Assembly: GCA_003996215.1 (NCBI GenBank)
Contig: QJPP01000674.1
Span: 457,001-521,000, forward strand
Reading direction: 5' to 3'
Source of the DNA: Jaltomata sinuosa
Lineage: Eukaryota > Streptophyta > Magnoliopsida > Solanales > Solanaceae
DNA: 64,000 bases
The translations under genes and the position numbers were made by a program. Positions within the stretch are counted from its first letter, which is position 1, and each line of letters opens with the position of its first letter. Below, piece by piece: positions 45,161 through 57,052 of the stretch. The notes beneath the pieces were generated by a model. It ran no database searches. It had not been told where the DNA came from and saw only the letters and a list, made by a program, of their open reading frames with translations.

Positions 45161-47098
45161 TACATCTTAGGGATCCCCTTCACACTACTTTCTCCGTATT
45201 TCATTTTGGATTTATGCACTGAGTTCACTCCAGTAGATTTTTGTTGGGGGTGTAGGCATTTGGGTTATGCTTATATTGGATTTTGATACTTGTTTTATGC
45301 CGTTGCTGGGATTATGTTGTTTAGATTTGGATTTTATGCCCTTGTCGGGCTTGTTTTGGATATTGTGCCCTCGTCGGGTTTGTTTCATTCTATTTTGGAT
45401 ATTGTGACTCGCCAGGTTTGTTTGTTGAAATGTTGTTGGATTAGTCGCTTTTGTTACTTCTTTCTTTTTTTGTAGCTTCTTTAATTTCTATTATAGTTGG
45501 TTTAAGTGACAGTTCCCAATGATAGATCGAGTGACGACATTCTTAAGGGAACCCGTCACTTTGTTTGGTGTGTGAAGCCAGGGGAAGTCTGAGTACCCAT
45601 TAGACTAGATGAAATTGTATGCATATTGGGGTGTATACGTTTGTGAATTTTGAGTGCCCATATTGATTTAGATTGATGATTTAGCCCTATGATAGATTGG
45701 GTGACGTCATTCTTAAGGGTGAATCATCATCTTTTGAGATAATTGTGAATCATGACTTGTTTGGTACTAATAGAGTTAGTCTTGCATGCAAATCGAGATG
45801 GGCATACCCCTCCAAAAAGTTTTGTGAAAAATGCATGGCAAAGAGTGATTTGGTGACAACTCTTTTGATCTTTTTGTGACTCTTCACTCATTAGCGATGT
45901 TAATGGAAATTTGGATCGTTTTTGTTCTTGTCTAGGAAGTTGAAATTGATCCTTTTTGAATGATTCGCATGCCATGAGTGGTGAGGTTTAGTTGAATAAT
46001 TCTTGGGCTTGCTTGTATTAACTAGAACTTGCCCGTTTAGTCTTTAAAGCTAGTTTCGATTACTTTTGGTTGGAGAAATAATCTTAGGCCTTCTTTATGA
46101 TTATTGAAGCCTACTTAGCCTTAAAATCAACCATTGCACTTAAATTGAATCATTAGTCACCCTTCTTGAGCCTAATACCTTTTCTTTGGCAACCTCTTTA
46201 CAAGCGTTGAACCATTTTGACAATGAATCCCTCTCTTGAACCCATCCCTCCTTGAACTCCACAAGTGTGAAATCGAGGCTAAAAGTCTAAGTTTGGGGTT
46301 GATAAAGGTACCTTATAGGAGTGCTAAATTAATAAATCATGGTTTTTTGCTTAATAAGAATTGCCAAAAATAAGGAAGAAAGAAAGCAAAACGAAAAGCA
46401 AAGAGGAAAGGAAAGAAAGAAAATCCTCCAAGGTTTAGAAAATGATAAGAATTGGGGCTTCAAATGAAAAGAAGTAAAATGGTGCCTCTTGTTGAATGAA
46501 AATGAAATGAATGGCCTTGGTTTTGAATTGAAAAGTTTTGTAGAGTTTGAGGAGGATGTAGTCACTTAAATCCAAATGCATATCCTACCCGTCCTTGAGC
46601 CTACACTACAAGCTTAGAAAAGCCATTTGAGATCTCCAACCAATTGTTCTTGAGCTAGTGGCAAATAAAAATAAGGGCAATCCTATGGTTGATACTTGTT
46701 AGCACTTGAACTTCTTTGTGAGTGTGAGTGTTTGTATTTGTCCCTTGTCTTTGTACATAATGTGTTTTTGGGACTTTCGTTCTTGTGAGGGCATGTGAAT
46801 TAGGATAGTTGGTGAATTAATAAAATTCGAAAATAAGTCAAATGAGCATGTGTTGTTGAGCTAGTGGTTTGAGTCACATATTGAGGATTGGGTGTTGTCG
46901 CTTGATTTTTCTTAAAGTTCCATTGCATCCTTGAATTGTGTCTTGAATAGAGGGAAGTGCTTAGATTAAGTTTTCATGTGATTGACTAATCATTAGTACC
47001 AAGCGAAGTCATGCTTGGTGCTTTGAAATGGATTTTTCCTGGCTTATATTGAATGTCGTTGCACTTGTGTTGTGTTCCTGTTGTGCTAGAGTTTTTAG
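45161..47098 (+). other. Element F 3' non-coding region
   Basis: About 1.9 kb lack a recognisable gene. It has a repeated phrase (gatagat(c/t)g(a/g)gtgacg(a/t)cattcttaaggg at about 45521 and 45690) and a purine-rich run (46360-46440). The order purine-rich block, 'agggcaa(t/g)cctatgg', 'tttgtgagtgtgagtg' is shared with D's 3' region (27030-27440), so the two elements share a 3' architecture. Short ORFs here look like chance. Confidence 0.65.
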
Positions 47099-47135
47099 TT
47101 GCTTGAGGACAAGCAATAGTTCAAGTTTGGGGGTT
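47099..47135 (+). other. Element F pre-PPT hairpin and polypurine tract
   Basis: TTGCTTG (47099-47105), loop AGGA, CAAGCAA (47110-47116) is a perfect 7-bp stem. It is followed by caagtttgggggtt up to the 3' LTR start TGATAAG at 47136. Confidence 0.82.
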
Positions 47136-48522
47136 TGATAAGTCGGTAATTTACCAACTTATTTAACCTTTAAGCTTACACTTTTGCATCCTATTTGAGA
47201 GAAAATAGTGCATTTGACATGATTTGATCTATTATACAGGTGTATGTGATTTAGAAGTGATTGGTGCAGAATCAGATGAAAACAAGTCAAGATAGAGAAA
47301 ATTCTAGAATTCTGGGCAACTCAGTGCAATCACACTGAAAGGACGCCAATGGCACTGAAGGCGGATGACAGGCTTGTGTGCGATGGCGCTGGGACAGTGC
47401 GATAGCACTACAGTGAGAAGTGGTCAATGCCAGTCAAAGACAAGGGCGCGATCGCGCCAAGACAGCACGATGGCGTTGACCAATGTGAGTCCCTTGATCA
47501 CGATAGCGCTGCATTAGCGCGAGGGCACTTCACTATAACTGAACGTGAAAATGGGCAGAAATGACATTTCACCCTTGTGGAAACCCCAATTGATACAAAA
47601 GACTCCTCATCCATTTTAGAAGCTATCTTTGGCTATTCTCACAACTTTTGGCAAGCTTGGAGAGCAAGTTCATCAACCAACACCATAGGAGTGAAGATTT
47701 GGATGCTCTTTATTGTAAAATCCTTAGTTTCCATTCTTCAACTCTTGTTCTTAATTGTTGTTTTATTGGTGTAATTGTTGAATTGAGATTTGGGTTTGTA
47801 TTAGAGATAATACTTTTTGGGTATTGAATTCATATATAGATCTTGCTCTTGTTTAATTATTTGGGTCTACTAAATTCTCCATTGCTTGAAGTCATAGTCA
47901 ATGGTTGCAAACATTGACTTAGCTTTCTAATTTGGGTTTTTGATTGAGAAAGGATTTCCTTAAATTCAGAAAGATTAAATAGTGGGGATTTGGGGGTTTC
48001 CACTCTAGACCAAGGCTAGAGATAGTTTGGTTGCCGGAAACTCCCATCTAAGAGTTGGGGTTAGAGATAACCCAACTCACCTAAGTAATTGTTGGTTATT
48101 GATTACTCGTGGTGGTTCGAGAGAGCCCATGAGGATTGTTGCTTGATTGGTCAAAAGACGGTTAGGCATACCTTTAGCCAAGACTACCTACGTATCAATC
48201 GGGTTTAAGTCTTGTGAATTGAATTCCCATTCCCAAGTCTCCCTTGTTATCCTTGCTTGATGAAAGCAAGGTGAAAGCTATTGATCAATCTATCTTTTAG
48301 TTATTTTTCTTTATCTTTAGTTTTAGTTTAAAACCCCCTTTAGATATCTTTTCCCTTTTTTGTTAATTGAACTTCAATAAGTTGCTTGGATTCTCTATTA
48401 GCTCGATTGCAGTACATTGTTCTCTGTAGGTACGACCCTAACATCCGTTAGGAGTTTAAATGTGTTTTGCTCTGATGATCGCCATGAACTCTAACTTGGA
48501 GAGCACAATTTGAGCGTCATCA
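47136..48522 (+). repeat. Element F 3' LTR
   Basis: It is 1387 bp, TGATAAGTCGGTAA...GAGCGTCATCA. It contains the palindrome cluster 47320-47535, with words such as GGCGCGATCGCGCC (47445) and AGTGCGATAGCACT (47396). Flanking gtaag on the right has no partner on the left because F's 5' end is lost. Confidence 0.9.
47320..47535. promoter_or_regulatory. U3 paired-palindrome cluster of element F
   Basis: The 14-bp words come in pairs starting 19 bp apart: 47377/47396, 47445/47464 and 47497/47516. An earlier pair near 47328 has about 20 bp. The core is GCGAT(C/G/A)GC. No strong TATA box follows; gatacaaaag near 47590 is a weak candidate. Confidence 0.82.
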
Positions 48523-48895
48523 GTAAGCTCTTAGTGATTGTAGTTGATCCATCTCCCTCTATTTTTGGACTAGTCTTCTTTTGTACTTTTGGAGACTGTT
48601 TGTACTTATATATGTATGTAAGTGTATCTATCTACACATTTATATTGTAGTATCTTTTGTACTGACTGATACTAGGTCTTGGGGGAGTCTTTTGTATACT
48701 TTGTTTCCTTTCCCTCCCTCGTTATATCCTCATATATGCATTTTCTTCTTGTTCCCCCTTATTTAGTTTTGATTTCCTGTTCTCATCTCTTTCTCTTGTT
48801 GTCCCGTTACTCATTTTTCTGAACTAAGAGTTTTGGCTTAACTACTGATGGATTATAGTAGGTACTATCATGACTTTAGTTGTTGAGTTGTGAGA
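48523..48895 (+). repeat. Element H 5' LTR, right end
   Basis: It has the closing part of a chromovirus LTR, with order and wording like A at 12030-12390 (ttttggagact, gtacttatat, tactatcatga) and ending gagttgtgaga. It is separated from its left part by F. Confidence 0.65.
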
Positions 48896-48898
48896 GCT

Positions 48899-48912
48899 TG
48901 GTATAAGAATCC
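48899..48912 (+). other. Element H degenerate primer-binding site
   Basis: Tggtataagaatcc lies where tggtatcagagcc is expected, with three changes from it. Confidence 0.6.
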
Positions 48913-49129
48913 TAAGCTCTCTAACGTGATTGGTACAAGAGCAATTGTCTAGTAGAGTCTTGAAGATCAGTACGATAACATTCGTATCCTATCTTTGGGA
49001 GGCTATAAGGAATTCTTAGGAAAACCTTGCATTTTGGTTACTTATCTTGCGTTCTTTTCCTAACAGTTCTTAGAAATCTCATTTGTTTCATTTTTTTGCA
49101 GTCTTGTTAGGATAAGGGATACAACGACC

Positions 49130-50570
49130 ATGGGCGAGGCCTCCATATTGGCAGTTAGGGATTCACCTAGGGCTAGAGATAGAGGTCATCCCCGAGGTTG
49201 AGGTCAGGCTTGAGCTATAGCATCAGCTTGGGGCCAAGCCAGAGAGCTATCACCAGAGCCTGTATTTGATCAGGAGCCTGAGATTACCCCAGAGTTAGTA
49301 CTAGAGGATTTGCCATCTCAGTAGCCACTAGGGAAGGGATCAACTCAGACTTCACTCAGACTTGCAGCTTTGCCAGCATTTCAGGCCACCATTGTTAAGT
49401 TATTGAGTGTATTAGGAGGTATGCCGCAGACTTCAGCTCAAGGACTGGCTCAGGGTATTCAAGGTGAAGGGGCATAGACTGTTGCTGTAGCTCCCCATAT
49501 TAAGGTACCATTAGTTCCATTAGATGCTCCCCCAATGGAAGCGCAACCAATCATGACTTCTGAGGAGTAGAAGATACTAGATCGGTTTCTTAGATTTGCA
49601 CCTCTGAGATTTTCAGCCACTCAAGGGGAGGATGCATATGAGTTTTGTACTAGTTATCGGGAGAGATTGCATAATATCGTCCTAGAGGACTCTAATGGGG
49701 AAGATTACACCACTTTTCACTTGATGGATCATTGAGATAGTAGTGGAGGATGTATATTGAGTGTAGACCAGCCGAGTCCTCTCCTATGACTTGGGTTCAG
49801 TTCTCCGAGGCCTTATTAAGGAAGTATATACCTCACAATGAGCGTGAGATACCAAGGGATAAGTTTCTAAGGTTGGAGTAGGGTTCCATGACAATATCTG
49901 AGTATGAGTCAAGATTTCATGAGCTATCCAGACATGATACTATGATTCTGCCTACTGAGAACGAGAGGGAGCATTATTTCATCAGAGGGTTGAGATTTTA
50001 GCTTGGCCTAACTATTGAAAGCATGGTGTCTTCAAGCCAGTCATTCTTAGATGTTGTTGATCATGCTCGCACTATTGAGGGCATACATCGCGAGACCCAC
50101 AGAAGAAGTGATAAGAGGCCCTGCCATTAGGGTAGTTACAGTGGTTTCTAGTTTTGAGGTAGAGGTTTCCATGGTAAGGGTCAATAGCAGCAGTTCTTTC
50201 AGTCTAGTAGGCCTATACAGGCTGCACTTCAGCTTTTTGGTGTTATCCAACCTTGGTACAATGGTCAGAGCTCTGATCAGTCTTTGCAGGGTTCATATTC
50301 TAGGTCTTCAGGCCGTGGTGTCTATTCTGGTTTGATAGGTAATTCACATTAGAATAAAGCTTCTCAGGGTTGTTATGATTGCGTGGAGTTTGTCCACTTT
50401 GCTAGATATTGTCCCCAGCATAGGATACCCAAGCCTTCAGTAGCTGATCAACCTCTTAAGGTAGTGGCACCACCGACCAGAGGTGGTGCATATAGGGGTA
50501 GAGGTTCTCATGGATCTTCGTGCAAGTACTCAGCCCAGTGGTGGACACAAATAGTTATATGCCATTCTGG
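49130..50570 (+). pseudogene. Element H gag (broken)
   Basis: It is collinear with A gag: a basic N-terminus (RARDRGHPRG) with TGA 49199, a Pro/Gln linker, then the gag domain from about 49590 (GEDAYEFCTSYRERLHNI). It has stops at 49322, 49476, 49567, 49734 and 49878. The zinc knuckle at 50371-50412 (CYDCVEFVHFARYC) keeps all ligands, though several loop residues differ from A. H has one gag copy only, showing that the triplication is private to A. Confidence 0.83.
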
Positions 50571-50599
50571 GTAGACTAAAGGCAAAGGCTTCAGACTCG

Positions 50600-50990
50600 G
50601 TGATCACATGCATGATTTCAGTTTGTTATCATCTAATATCTGTCTTATTTTATTTGGGCTCCACTTACTCATATATGTCTGTGTACTTTGCTTCTTGGTT
50701 GGGATTTTCTAGTGAGCCTTTGCTTGTGCCTATACAGGTAGCTACTCTCACAGGGGATTCATTAGTAGTGGATTGGGTAGTTAGATCTTGTGTGGTGACT
50801 ATTCAGGAGTATAACACTTGGCGAATCTTGTTGTTCTTGTTATGGTAGATTTTGATGCTATTCTAGGCATGGACTGGTTGTCCCCTTATCGTGCTGTCTT
50901 GGATTGCTTTTCCAATACCATTACCTTATCCATGCCTAGCATACCTCTAGTTGTGTGGTAGGATTCTGATAGCCATGCGCCGACTGGGAT
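50600..50990 (+). pseudogene. Element H protease remnant, active-site Asp lost
   Basis: The open stretch 50600-50848 contains VLFYLGSTYSYMSVYFASW. The catalytic Asp position holds Tyr (near 50651). The later hydrophobic block (DFDAILGMDWLSPYRAVLDC) is at 50851-50910 in another frame. It is inactive on two counts. Confidence 0.78.
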
Positions 50991-51084
50991 TATTTCTTAT
51001 ATTCGATATAGGAGTTTGGTGTTGAAGGAGTGTTTAGCTTATCTTGCTTATGTTCATGATATTAGTGCCAACATTCCTTTGCTT

Positions 51085-51950
51085 GATTAAGTCTTGTGGT
51101 CCATGAGTTTGCAGATGTCTTTCCTACCGACTTACCTAGCCTCTCGCCTGAGTGTGATATAGACTTTGCTATTGATGTTGAGCTGTGCACCCGACCCATT
51201 TCTATTCAACCTTATCATATGAATCCTACTGAGTTAAAGGGCATTAGTGTTCAACTTCAGGATCTTATGGGTAAGGGTTTCATCCGACTGAGTGTTTCTT
51301 CTTGGGGGTACTCTTATTTTATTTATGAAGAACAAGGATGACAGTATACATATGTGTATCAATTACCGTCAACTGAATAAAGTGATTATAAAGAATAAGT
51401 ATTCGATGCCTCATATTTATGATCTATTTGACTAGCTTCAGGGTGTAGTCGTGTTTTTTGATATTGACCTGAGATCTGGCTACTATCAGTTGAGGATTTG
51501 GGTGGTGAACATCTCTAAGATAGCCTTAAAGACTCGCTACGGCCATTACAAGTTCCTAGTGATGTCTTTTGGGTTTACTAATGCCCAAGCAATGTTTATA
51601 GACTTGATGAACTGCGTGTTCAGGACTTATTTGTACTCCTTCATGATACTATTCATCGATGAAATCCTTGTCTACTTGAGGAGTAAGAAGGAGCATGAGA
51701 AATATTTGAGGATTGTGCTCCAGACTTTGAGAGATCAACGACTTTATGCCATGTTTTTTAAGTGTGAGTTCTTGCTTAAGTCTGTAGCATTCTTGGGGCA
51801 CTGGTGTCCAAGGATGGGATTATGGTAGACCCGATAAAGATTGAGGCAGTGTGTGATTGGTCTAGGCCCACTTCTCCTACCGAGGTTCATAGTTTTATTA
51901 GGTTGCCAGGTTATATAGATGGTTCATCGAGGGATTCTCTTCTATTATAG
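51085..51950 (+). pseudogene. Element H reverse transcriptase, truncated
   Basis: RT starts at FPTDLPSLSPECDIDFAID (51119) and continues to FIRLSVSSWG. A frameshift near 51310-51450 splits it, with CINYRQLNKV readable between. The second frame (51451-51828) reaches the catalytic box at 51652-51663, which reads FIDE: the second Asp is Glu. A further frameshift at about 51803 precedes the RT connection (RPTSPTEVHSF, about 51865). RNase H and the first half of integrase are missing from about 51945. Confidence 0.82.
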
Positions 51951-52650
51951 ACTATTCAGGTTCTAGAGGATATGCTTTGGGTGTGTGTTATGGATTTCGA
52001 GGGTCAGTGGGACCAGTTTCTAGTCTTACCAGAGTTTTCTTATAATAGAAACTACTATTTGAGTATTCAGATGGATCCATTTGAGGCATTATATGGTACG
52101 CGATATAGGTATCCTATTAGGTGGTTTGATGCTTTTGAGGCTAGGCTGCAGGGTACTGAATTGTTGTAGGAGTCCTTGGATAGAGTTTGGGTGATTCAAG
52201 ATAGACTTCTGGCAGCATAGAGTAGGAATAAGAGTTATGCTGATCGTAGGTATCTTGCTTTGGAGTTTGGAGTTGGTGATCGTATGTTGCTGCGAGTGTC
52301 TCCCATGAAAGGCGTGATGAAGTTTGGAAGAAGGGGAAAGCTTAACCCCAAGTATATTGGGCCATTTGAGATCCTATAATGAGTTGGTGATGTTACATAT
52401 GAGTTAACCTTGCCTCCAGCTTTTTCTGCTATCCATCATGTTTTCCATGTATCGATGGTTTGACATTACATTCTCGATGAGTCTCATATACTTAGATATG
52501 ATTTAGTTTAGTTGGATGATCATTTGACTTTTGAGGAGGAGCCAGTGGCCATTTAAGCTTGCTTGTCAGACGACTGAGGTCTAGAGAGATTTTAGTAGTT
52601 AAGGGTCAATGGAGACATGATATGCGTGCCTAATATCCTTGCCTATTCAA
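51951..52650 (+). pseudogene. Element H integrase end and chromodomain remnant
   Basis: Pol resumes at TIQVLEDMLWVCVMDF (about 51950), the middle of the integrase core, in the open frame 51972-52169. After TAG 52167 it runs through VSPMKGVMKFGRRGK and a GPF module near 52360, and then a heavily mutated chromodomain region (52500-52640). Compared with A, about 1.3-1.6 kb is deleted between RT and here. Confidence 0.78.
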
Positions 52651-52660
52651 GCCTTCAGGT

Positions 52661-52711
52661 ACTTTCCTTTCCTTTACTATTGAGGATGAAAGTACTTTTA
52701 ATAATGGATGT
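52661..52711 (+). other. Element H pre-PPT inverted repeat and degenerate PPT
   Basis: ACTTTC (52661-52666) and GAAAGT (52688-52693) pair perfectly across a 21-nt loop that ends in GAGGAT. A degraded purine tract (aataatggatg) precedes the LTR start at 52712. The stem equals the core of A's hairpin. Confidence 0.5.
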
Positions 52712-53879
52712 TGTAGAGAACCTCTAAGTCATTTTCTCTATTTTTGTGCATTTTCCAATGTTTTGAGATATCCCACGATAACTATAGGTCATTAATTACT
52801 TGCCGGGATAGTCAATTTGGTTCTTGGGTAGTTCATTTGTGTTTTAAGCTCATTTTCCTATTTTGAAACTCTTAGAGTTGAAAGATTTGATTTTGGTCAA
52901 CATTCGGAGTAAATGAGCTGGAATGAGAATTCCGTCAACGTTGTTAGCTCTAGAGCATTCTGACTTTGGGCTAGTGAGACCATTTGTTTGAGTTCTGAGG
53001 CTTCTGGACTCATTTTAACCTATTGGTTGGCTTTTAGTTAAAACAGAGATTTTAGGTGTGGGACCCACTTTTCATTGAAATAATCTTTTTTGGAAATTTC
53101 ATCAATTCTGTTGTGTCTGGAATGCAATTTTTAGTAGAGTAGCATATTTTGTTTATGTACACGGGGCTCTGGATGAATCCCGAGGGTCCATCTAGAGAAT
53201 TTTGGGTCTTTGAATTTTCTAGTGTGCAGCTGCTGGTGCAACTGCCTTCCTTCATCGTGATCGTGATAAGGCCATCGTGTTAGCGATTGTCTAACTTTTT
53301 GACCATCATCATCACAAGGTGGGGTTCCGTAATTGCGATGACGGGTCTAGTAGACCCGGTTGCCTCCTTATTTATGACCATGAGGCTGACCATTGCGATC
53401 GTATTGGGTCATCTAGGGTGTTCATTGCTATTGTGACAGGGGTCCCCACGATCGCAATGAAGGACCTGGCAGTATATATTATTTTCCTTTTCATTTTAAA
53501 CCACTTTCAACCAAAAATTCCTCCATTTTTATGAGCTCAAGCTCAAGAAGTCTTAAGGGATCATCTGGTAGAGCTTGGGGTCGATTGTTTCATGTTCGTG
53601 ATCAATTTCCCATCTTAAATTTGTACGTTCCCGATTATTACTTCGCTAAATTCTCTGTTTTAATCCTTGTATTGTTTTTGACTTTTGAGGTTGATTTGAG
53701 CTCGAATTTGAGGGCCAAACATGCTCAAAATTTGAGCATGTGATCCTTGTCTTTTGAGGGATATAATTGAGGGCCCTATTTACTGATCCCATAAAAAGGC
53801 CTCGCGGTGATTTTTCACCCAATTTTTTTTATCTGGAGCATAAATTCACAATATGGGTATCTTTCTTCTTGTATTGACG
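52712..53879 (+). repeat. Element H 3' LTR, left part
   Basis: It starts TGTAGAGAACCTCTAAG like A (9360) and J (54123), and runs to cttgtattgacg at 53879, where I is inserted; the rest lies beyond the window. The U3 palindrome group at 53255-53465 (cattgcgatcg, acgatcgcaatg) ends just before tatatatta at 53474, a TATA-like box. Confidence 0.82.
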
Positions 53880-54122
53880 TGATGTGCCATGGTTTTATGT
53901 CACTTTCGACGCTTAAAACTTAGAATTATTGTACGTTGTTTAGCACTTTTTTAGTAGATATGATGTGTTTTTGTGAGTTGTCCAGGAAAATAGGGTCCAC
54001 AAGCAAAGAGTTGGAGTTTATACCAAATATTGGCTAAGTCTGGACTTATGAGTGGAATTATGGGCAGTGGTTCAAAACCACAGACCGTACTATTAGTCGT
54101 GAACTGAGATATGCAAGTATGC
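53880..54122 (+). repeat. Element I 5' LTR, piece 1
   Basis: Its opening is parallel to D's LTR (cactttcgac, ttgtacgtt, aggaaaa). The last part has words of the GGACC palindrome class (accacagaccgtac). It ends in tatgc, J's left target duplication. Confidence 0.82.
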
Positions 54123-54819
54123 TATAATGACCCTCTAGGTCATTTTCTATTTTTTGTGCTTTTTCCCCATTTTGAGATTTCCTACAGTGGCTATAGGCCA
54201 TTTATGACTTGCCCAGACTGATAGTTTGGTACCCGGGCTGTTCATTTGGTCGTTATGACCATTTCCCTATTTTAGAACTTGAACTTAGGAACTCCTTGAC
54301 TTTGGTCAACTTTCTTGGTAAATGCACTCAGAATTAAATTTTGACAGTTCCATCAGCTTTAGGATGGGGACTTTGGTCTAGTGGAGCCCTTGGTCGGGGT
54401 CTAGGAGCTTCGATTTAGTTTTGTTTTAGATTCTGTGTTTTCAGGCCAGTTAGGCTTATGGGGTTGACTTTGTTCAACATTCAAAGAAGACGGCCTTGGA
54501 TGGAAATTCTGTCAGTGGTGTTACCTCCAGAATGTCAACTTTAGGCTAGAGGGACCTTTGGTTTGGGTCCCGAGGCTTCCAGACTTATTTTTGGCCATTT
54601 TGTGTTGGTAAAGGTTTGCCAATAGTTGGTTTTGGGTGTGGGGCCCACTTTCCATTAAATCAACCTCTGTTGGGATTTTCATTGATACTGTTGAGTCCAA
54701 AATATAATTTTTAGTTGAATAGCTTAGCTCATTTTTGTTCACGGGGCCTCGGATGCATTCTCGGAGGTCCATCCGTTTCAAAGTTTGCTATAAACTTGGC
54801 ATTGCAGCAACTGGTTGCT

Positions 54820-54990
54820 GGTATAGCGCCAAGGCGGGCACCTGGTTGAACCTGCACTGGCCTGTGCGCGCATGCCTAGGCTGGCAGGGTAGCGCGCCTA
54901 GGTCGATGTGGCCTGGCCTCTCCTGTGGTGCCTGAGCGCTGTGGCGTGATCACGCCTGCGCGTGCATGGGCGCCCCTGTGCCTCGGCGCT
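54820..54990. promoter_or_regulatory. GC-rich U3 stretch of solo LTR J
   Basis: It sits where A and H carry palindromes but has a different vocabulary (gcgccaaggcgggc, gcgcgcatgc, tagcgcgccta, gtgatcacgcc). Some words are palindromic, but no regular 19-20 bp pairing is clear to me. It is the most GC-rich part of the window. Confidence 0.65.
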
Positions 54991-54996
54991 GGCAGC

Positions 54997-55003
54997 TATA
55001 AAG
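54997..55003 (+). promoter_or_regulatory. TATA box of J
   Basis: Tataaag in ggcagctataaagctgg lies right after the GC-rich U3 stretch, as in the other LTRs. Confidence 0.65.
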
Positions 55004-56139
55004 CTGGCCACTTCTCAAAATTTCTAGCTTTTTTACAACACTTTGCAACTCGTTTTTCCTCCATTAAAATAAGCTCCAAACATCTATTTTTCTCCTGATT
55101 CATCCCCTAGCTTGGTGGTGTTCATAATTCTAGTCCGTGGTCCATTCTTGCACGTTGAATTGGTAAGCTTTCGCCTCCCAAATCCTTAATTATCCATTTT
55201 GTTTTGCTTGAACTAGTGGGACTTCGGGGCTATTTTGAGCCCTGAAACAAGTCTCGTTTGTGCTCAACTTTTGTGTATTGGTTCCTTGAACCATTGCTGA
55301 TAAAATTGTGCATTTTGTTTTCTATTTCATTGTGCGGGCCCTGAGGGTCATTTTCTGACCCGATTTTTAACTCGAATTTTTGTACAGCAATATGGGTGTC
55401 ATTCTTCTAGTCTTGACACTTGCATTATGTTCTTGAAGCATGGCAGCTTTTTGAGGCTGTTCGAAAGGGGAAGTCACATGAGTGACGATTCGTGTTTGCA
55501 GTTTGGGCCCGAGGTAGGTTATGGTTTACTTTTCTAGAATGAGTTAGTTAGATTTTATATGATATATGTTACTGAAATTTTAGGTTGGACTGTAGATAGA
55601 AATAGGCTTAAATCTTGTAACTTGTAATAAACTGGTCATTTCAGATCATAAATTAGGATTATTCCTGTTATCCTTAGTCTAGGAGCTCGTAGTATTGTTA
55701 TGGCTTGTATAGAATCCTTAGTATACTTTTAGGAGGTTTTAGAGGTAGATTAGAAGCTTGTAGTTGTTTTCGTAGTTATGTTCTGCCTTATTGTCGATTT
55801 TATCTGTAACTGTGGGCCCGAGGTCATAACTTGGATTTGAATGGAGTTTCCAGGTCCGTTTTCTTGATTGGAGGGTGTTTTGCCCTGTCTTGCCTTGTTA
55901 TGTGCTATATTATCTGAACGTGGAAATTTACATGCTCATACTGCATTCTCATGCCTATCAGTATAGAAAAGGATGATTTTCGAGGTTTTGGTTCCAAACT
56001 TAAGATTTACTATGGTTACTGTGATTTTTGGACTTTAAAGGAATTATATTGGGTTTTACTACTAGTTTTGGAAAGGAAAGGAAAACTACTACTTTATGCC
56101 GGTCCGAGGGGTGTTCCCGGGCCCTTTTCTCCTATTTCA

Positions 56140-56141
<2 letters not shown>

Positions 56142-56171
<30 letters not shown>
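56142..56171. repeat. (TA)n microsatellite in J
   Basis: About 15 TA units, at the place where A's LTRs have a much shorter atatat run (near 11625). Confidence 0.9.
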
Positions 56172-56175
<4 letters not shown>

Positions 56176-56853
56176 GTTCAATACAATATTTTGGAACTTA
56201 TTCTGGGTTTTTACTTCCCATTTACATACATACATATATATGCATAGTCCGATGCGGTATTTCGAGCACCCGATGCAATATTCCAGGTTTATACTATTTT
56301 ATTTTATTACATTGGCTTGAGTGTATTTGGATTTCCGGTTGTCTGGATTAACTTGCTATTATTTCCTTCTTGTTGGTTCGGTTAGTCCTTTTTCGATTTT
56401 ATAACTGGATTTAGGTGAATTCCTATATTTAGCTTACTTTTCTGTAATCTATATTATATATTATATTTCTGCGCTCGGTCGGCCTATGATGCTTTCTGGG
56501 TATCCATTGTTTTGGTACTCATACTATACTCTGCATCTTTTTCTGATGCAGCTCCTAGTATGTGCACCCCCGTTGATCCTCCCATCATTCGAGGTCTATT
56601 GCAGTTTGGATTGCAGTGAGCTCCCGATGTCTTGGAGACTTTACATGCTTTCCATCTATCATTTCTATCTATATTTTGTATTTTGTATAGACAAAGTCTA
56701 TTGTGTAGCTACTCCGTACTTTAGATGCTCTTGTACCGGTGACACCAGGTCCGAATTGGTTCTTTTGTATGTTTTGTCCTCTTGGTCACTTTAGGGCCAC
56801 TTTTGTATATTTAGTACAGTTGGTATGTATATATGCTATTGGCCCTATCTCTC

Positions 56854-56854
56854 T

Positions 56855-56889
<35 letters not shown>

Positions 56890-56897
56890 ATATTATA

Positions 56898-56936
<39 letters not shown>
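56854..56936. repeat. Long interrupted (TA)n in J
   Basis: About 83 bp of TA repeats broken by short T runs. The 60-120 codon ORFs across it encode only Tyr/Ile repeats and are artefacts. Confidence 0.92.
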
Positions 56937-56938
<2 letters not shown>

Positions 56939-57052
56939 TCCACTTTCTTCATATAAACTGCTTAATTTATCTTTCGAGTGGTTTGGGTTGGCTTACCTAC
57001 TGGGGGGTTATGTAGGCTCCATCATGACCCAATTTTGGGTCGTGACATATGA

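Larger units (their letters stand above)
41163..48522 (+). mobile_element. Element F: pol-less LTR element with plant-transposon-protein-like ORF
   Basis: LTRs start TGATAAGTCGG and end GAGCG(T/C)(T/C)ATCA, with a tRNA-Asp-type primer site, a pre-PPT hairpin and a polypurine tract, so the ends are of Athila/Tat type. The 5' LTR is missing its first ~1 kb, so no target duplication can be shown. The interior (5.6 kb) has no RT, RNase H or integrase. It has instead a gag-like start and an unrelated-looking ORF region (43899-45160). Confidence 0.85.
54123..57047 (+). mobile_element. J: solo LTR of the A-type family
   Basis: It is 2925 bp, starting TATAATGACCCTC (A starts TGTAACGGACCTC) and ending gggtcgtgaca, flanked by tatgc (54118-54122) and tatga (57048-57052), one mismatch. 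There is no interior, so it arose by recombination between the two LTRs of a full element. It contains a GC-rich U3 stretch (54820-54990) and a TATA box at 54997. The ORFs in it are not genes. Confidence 0.92.
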
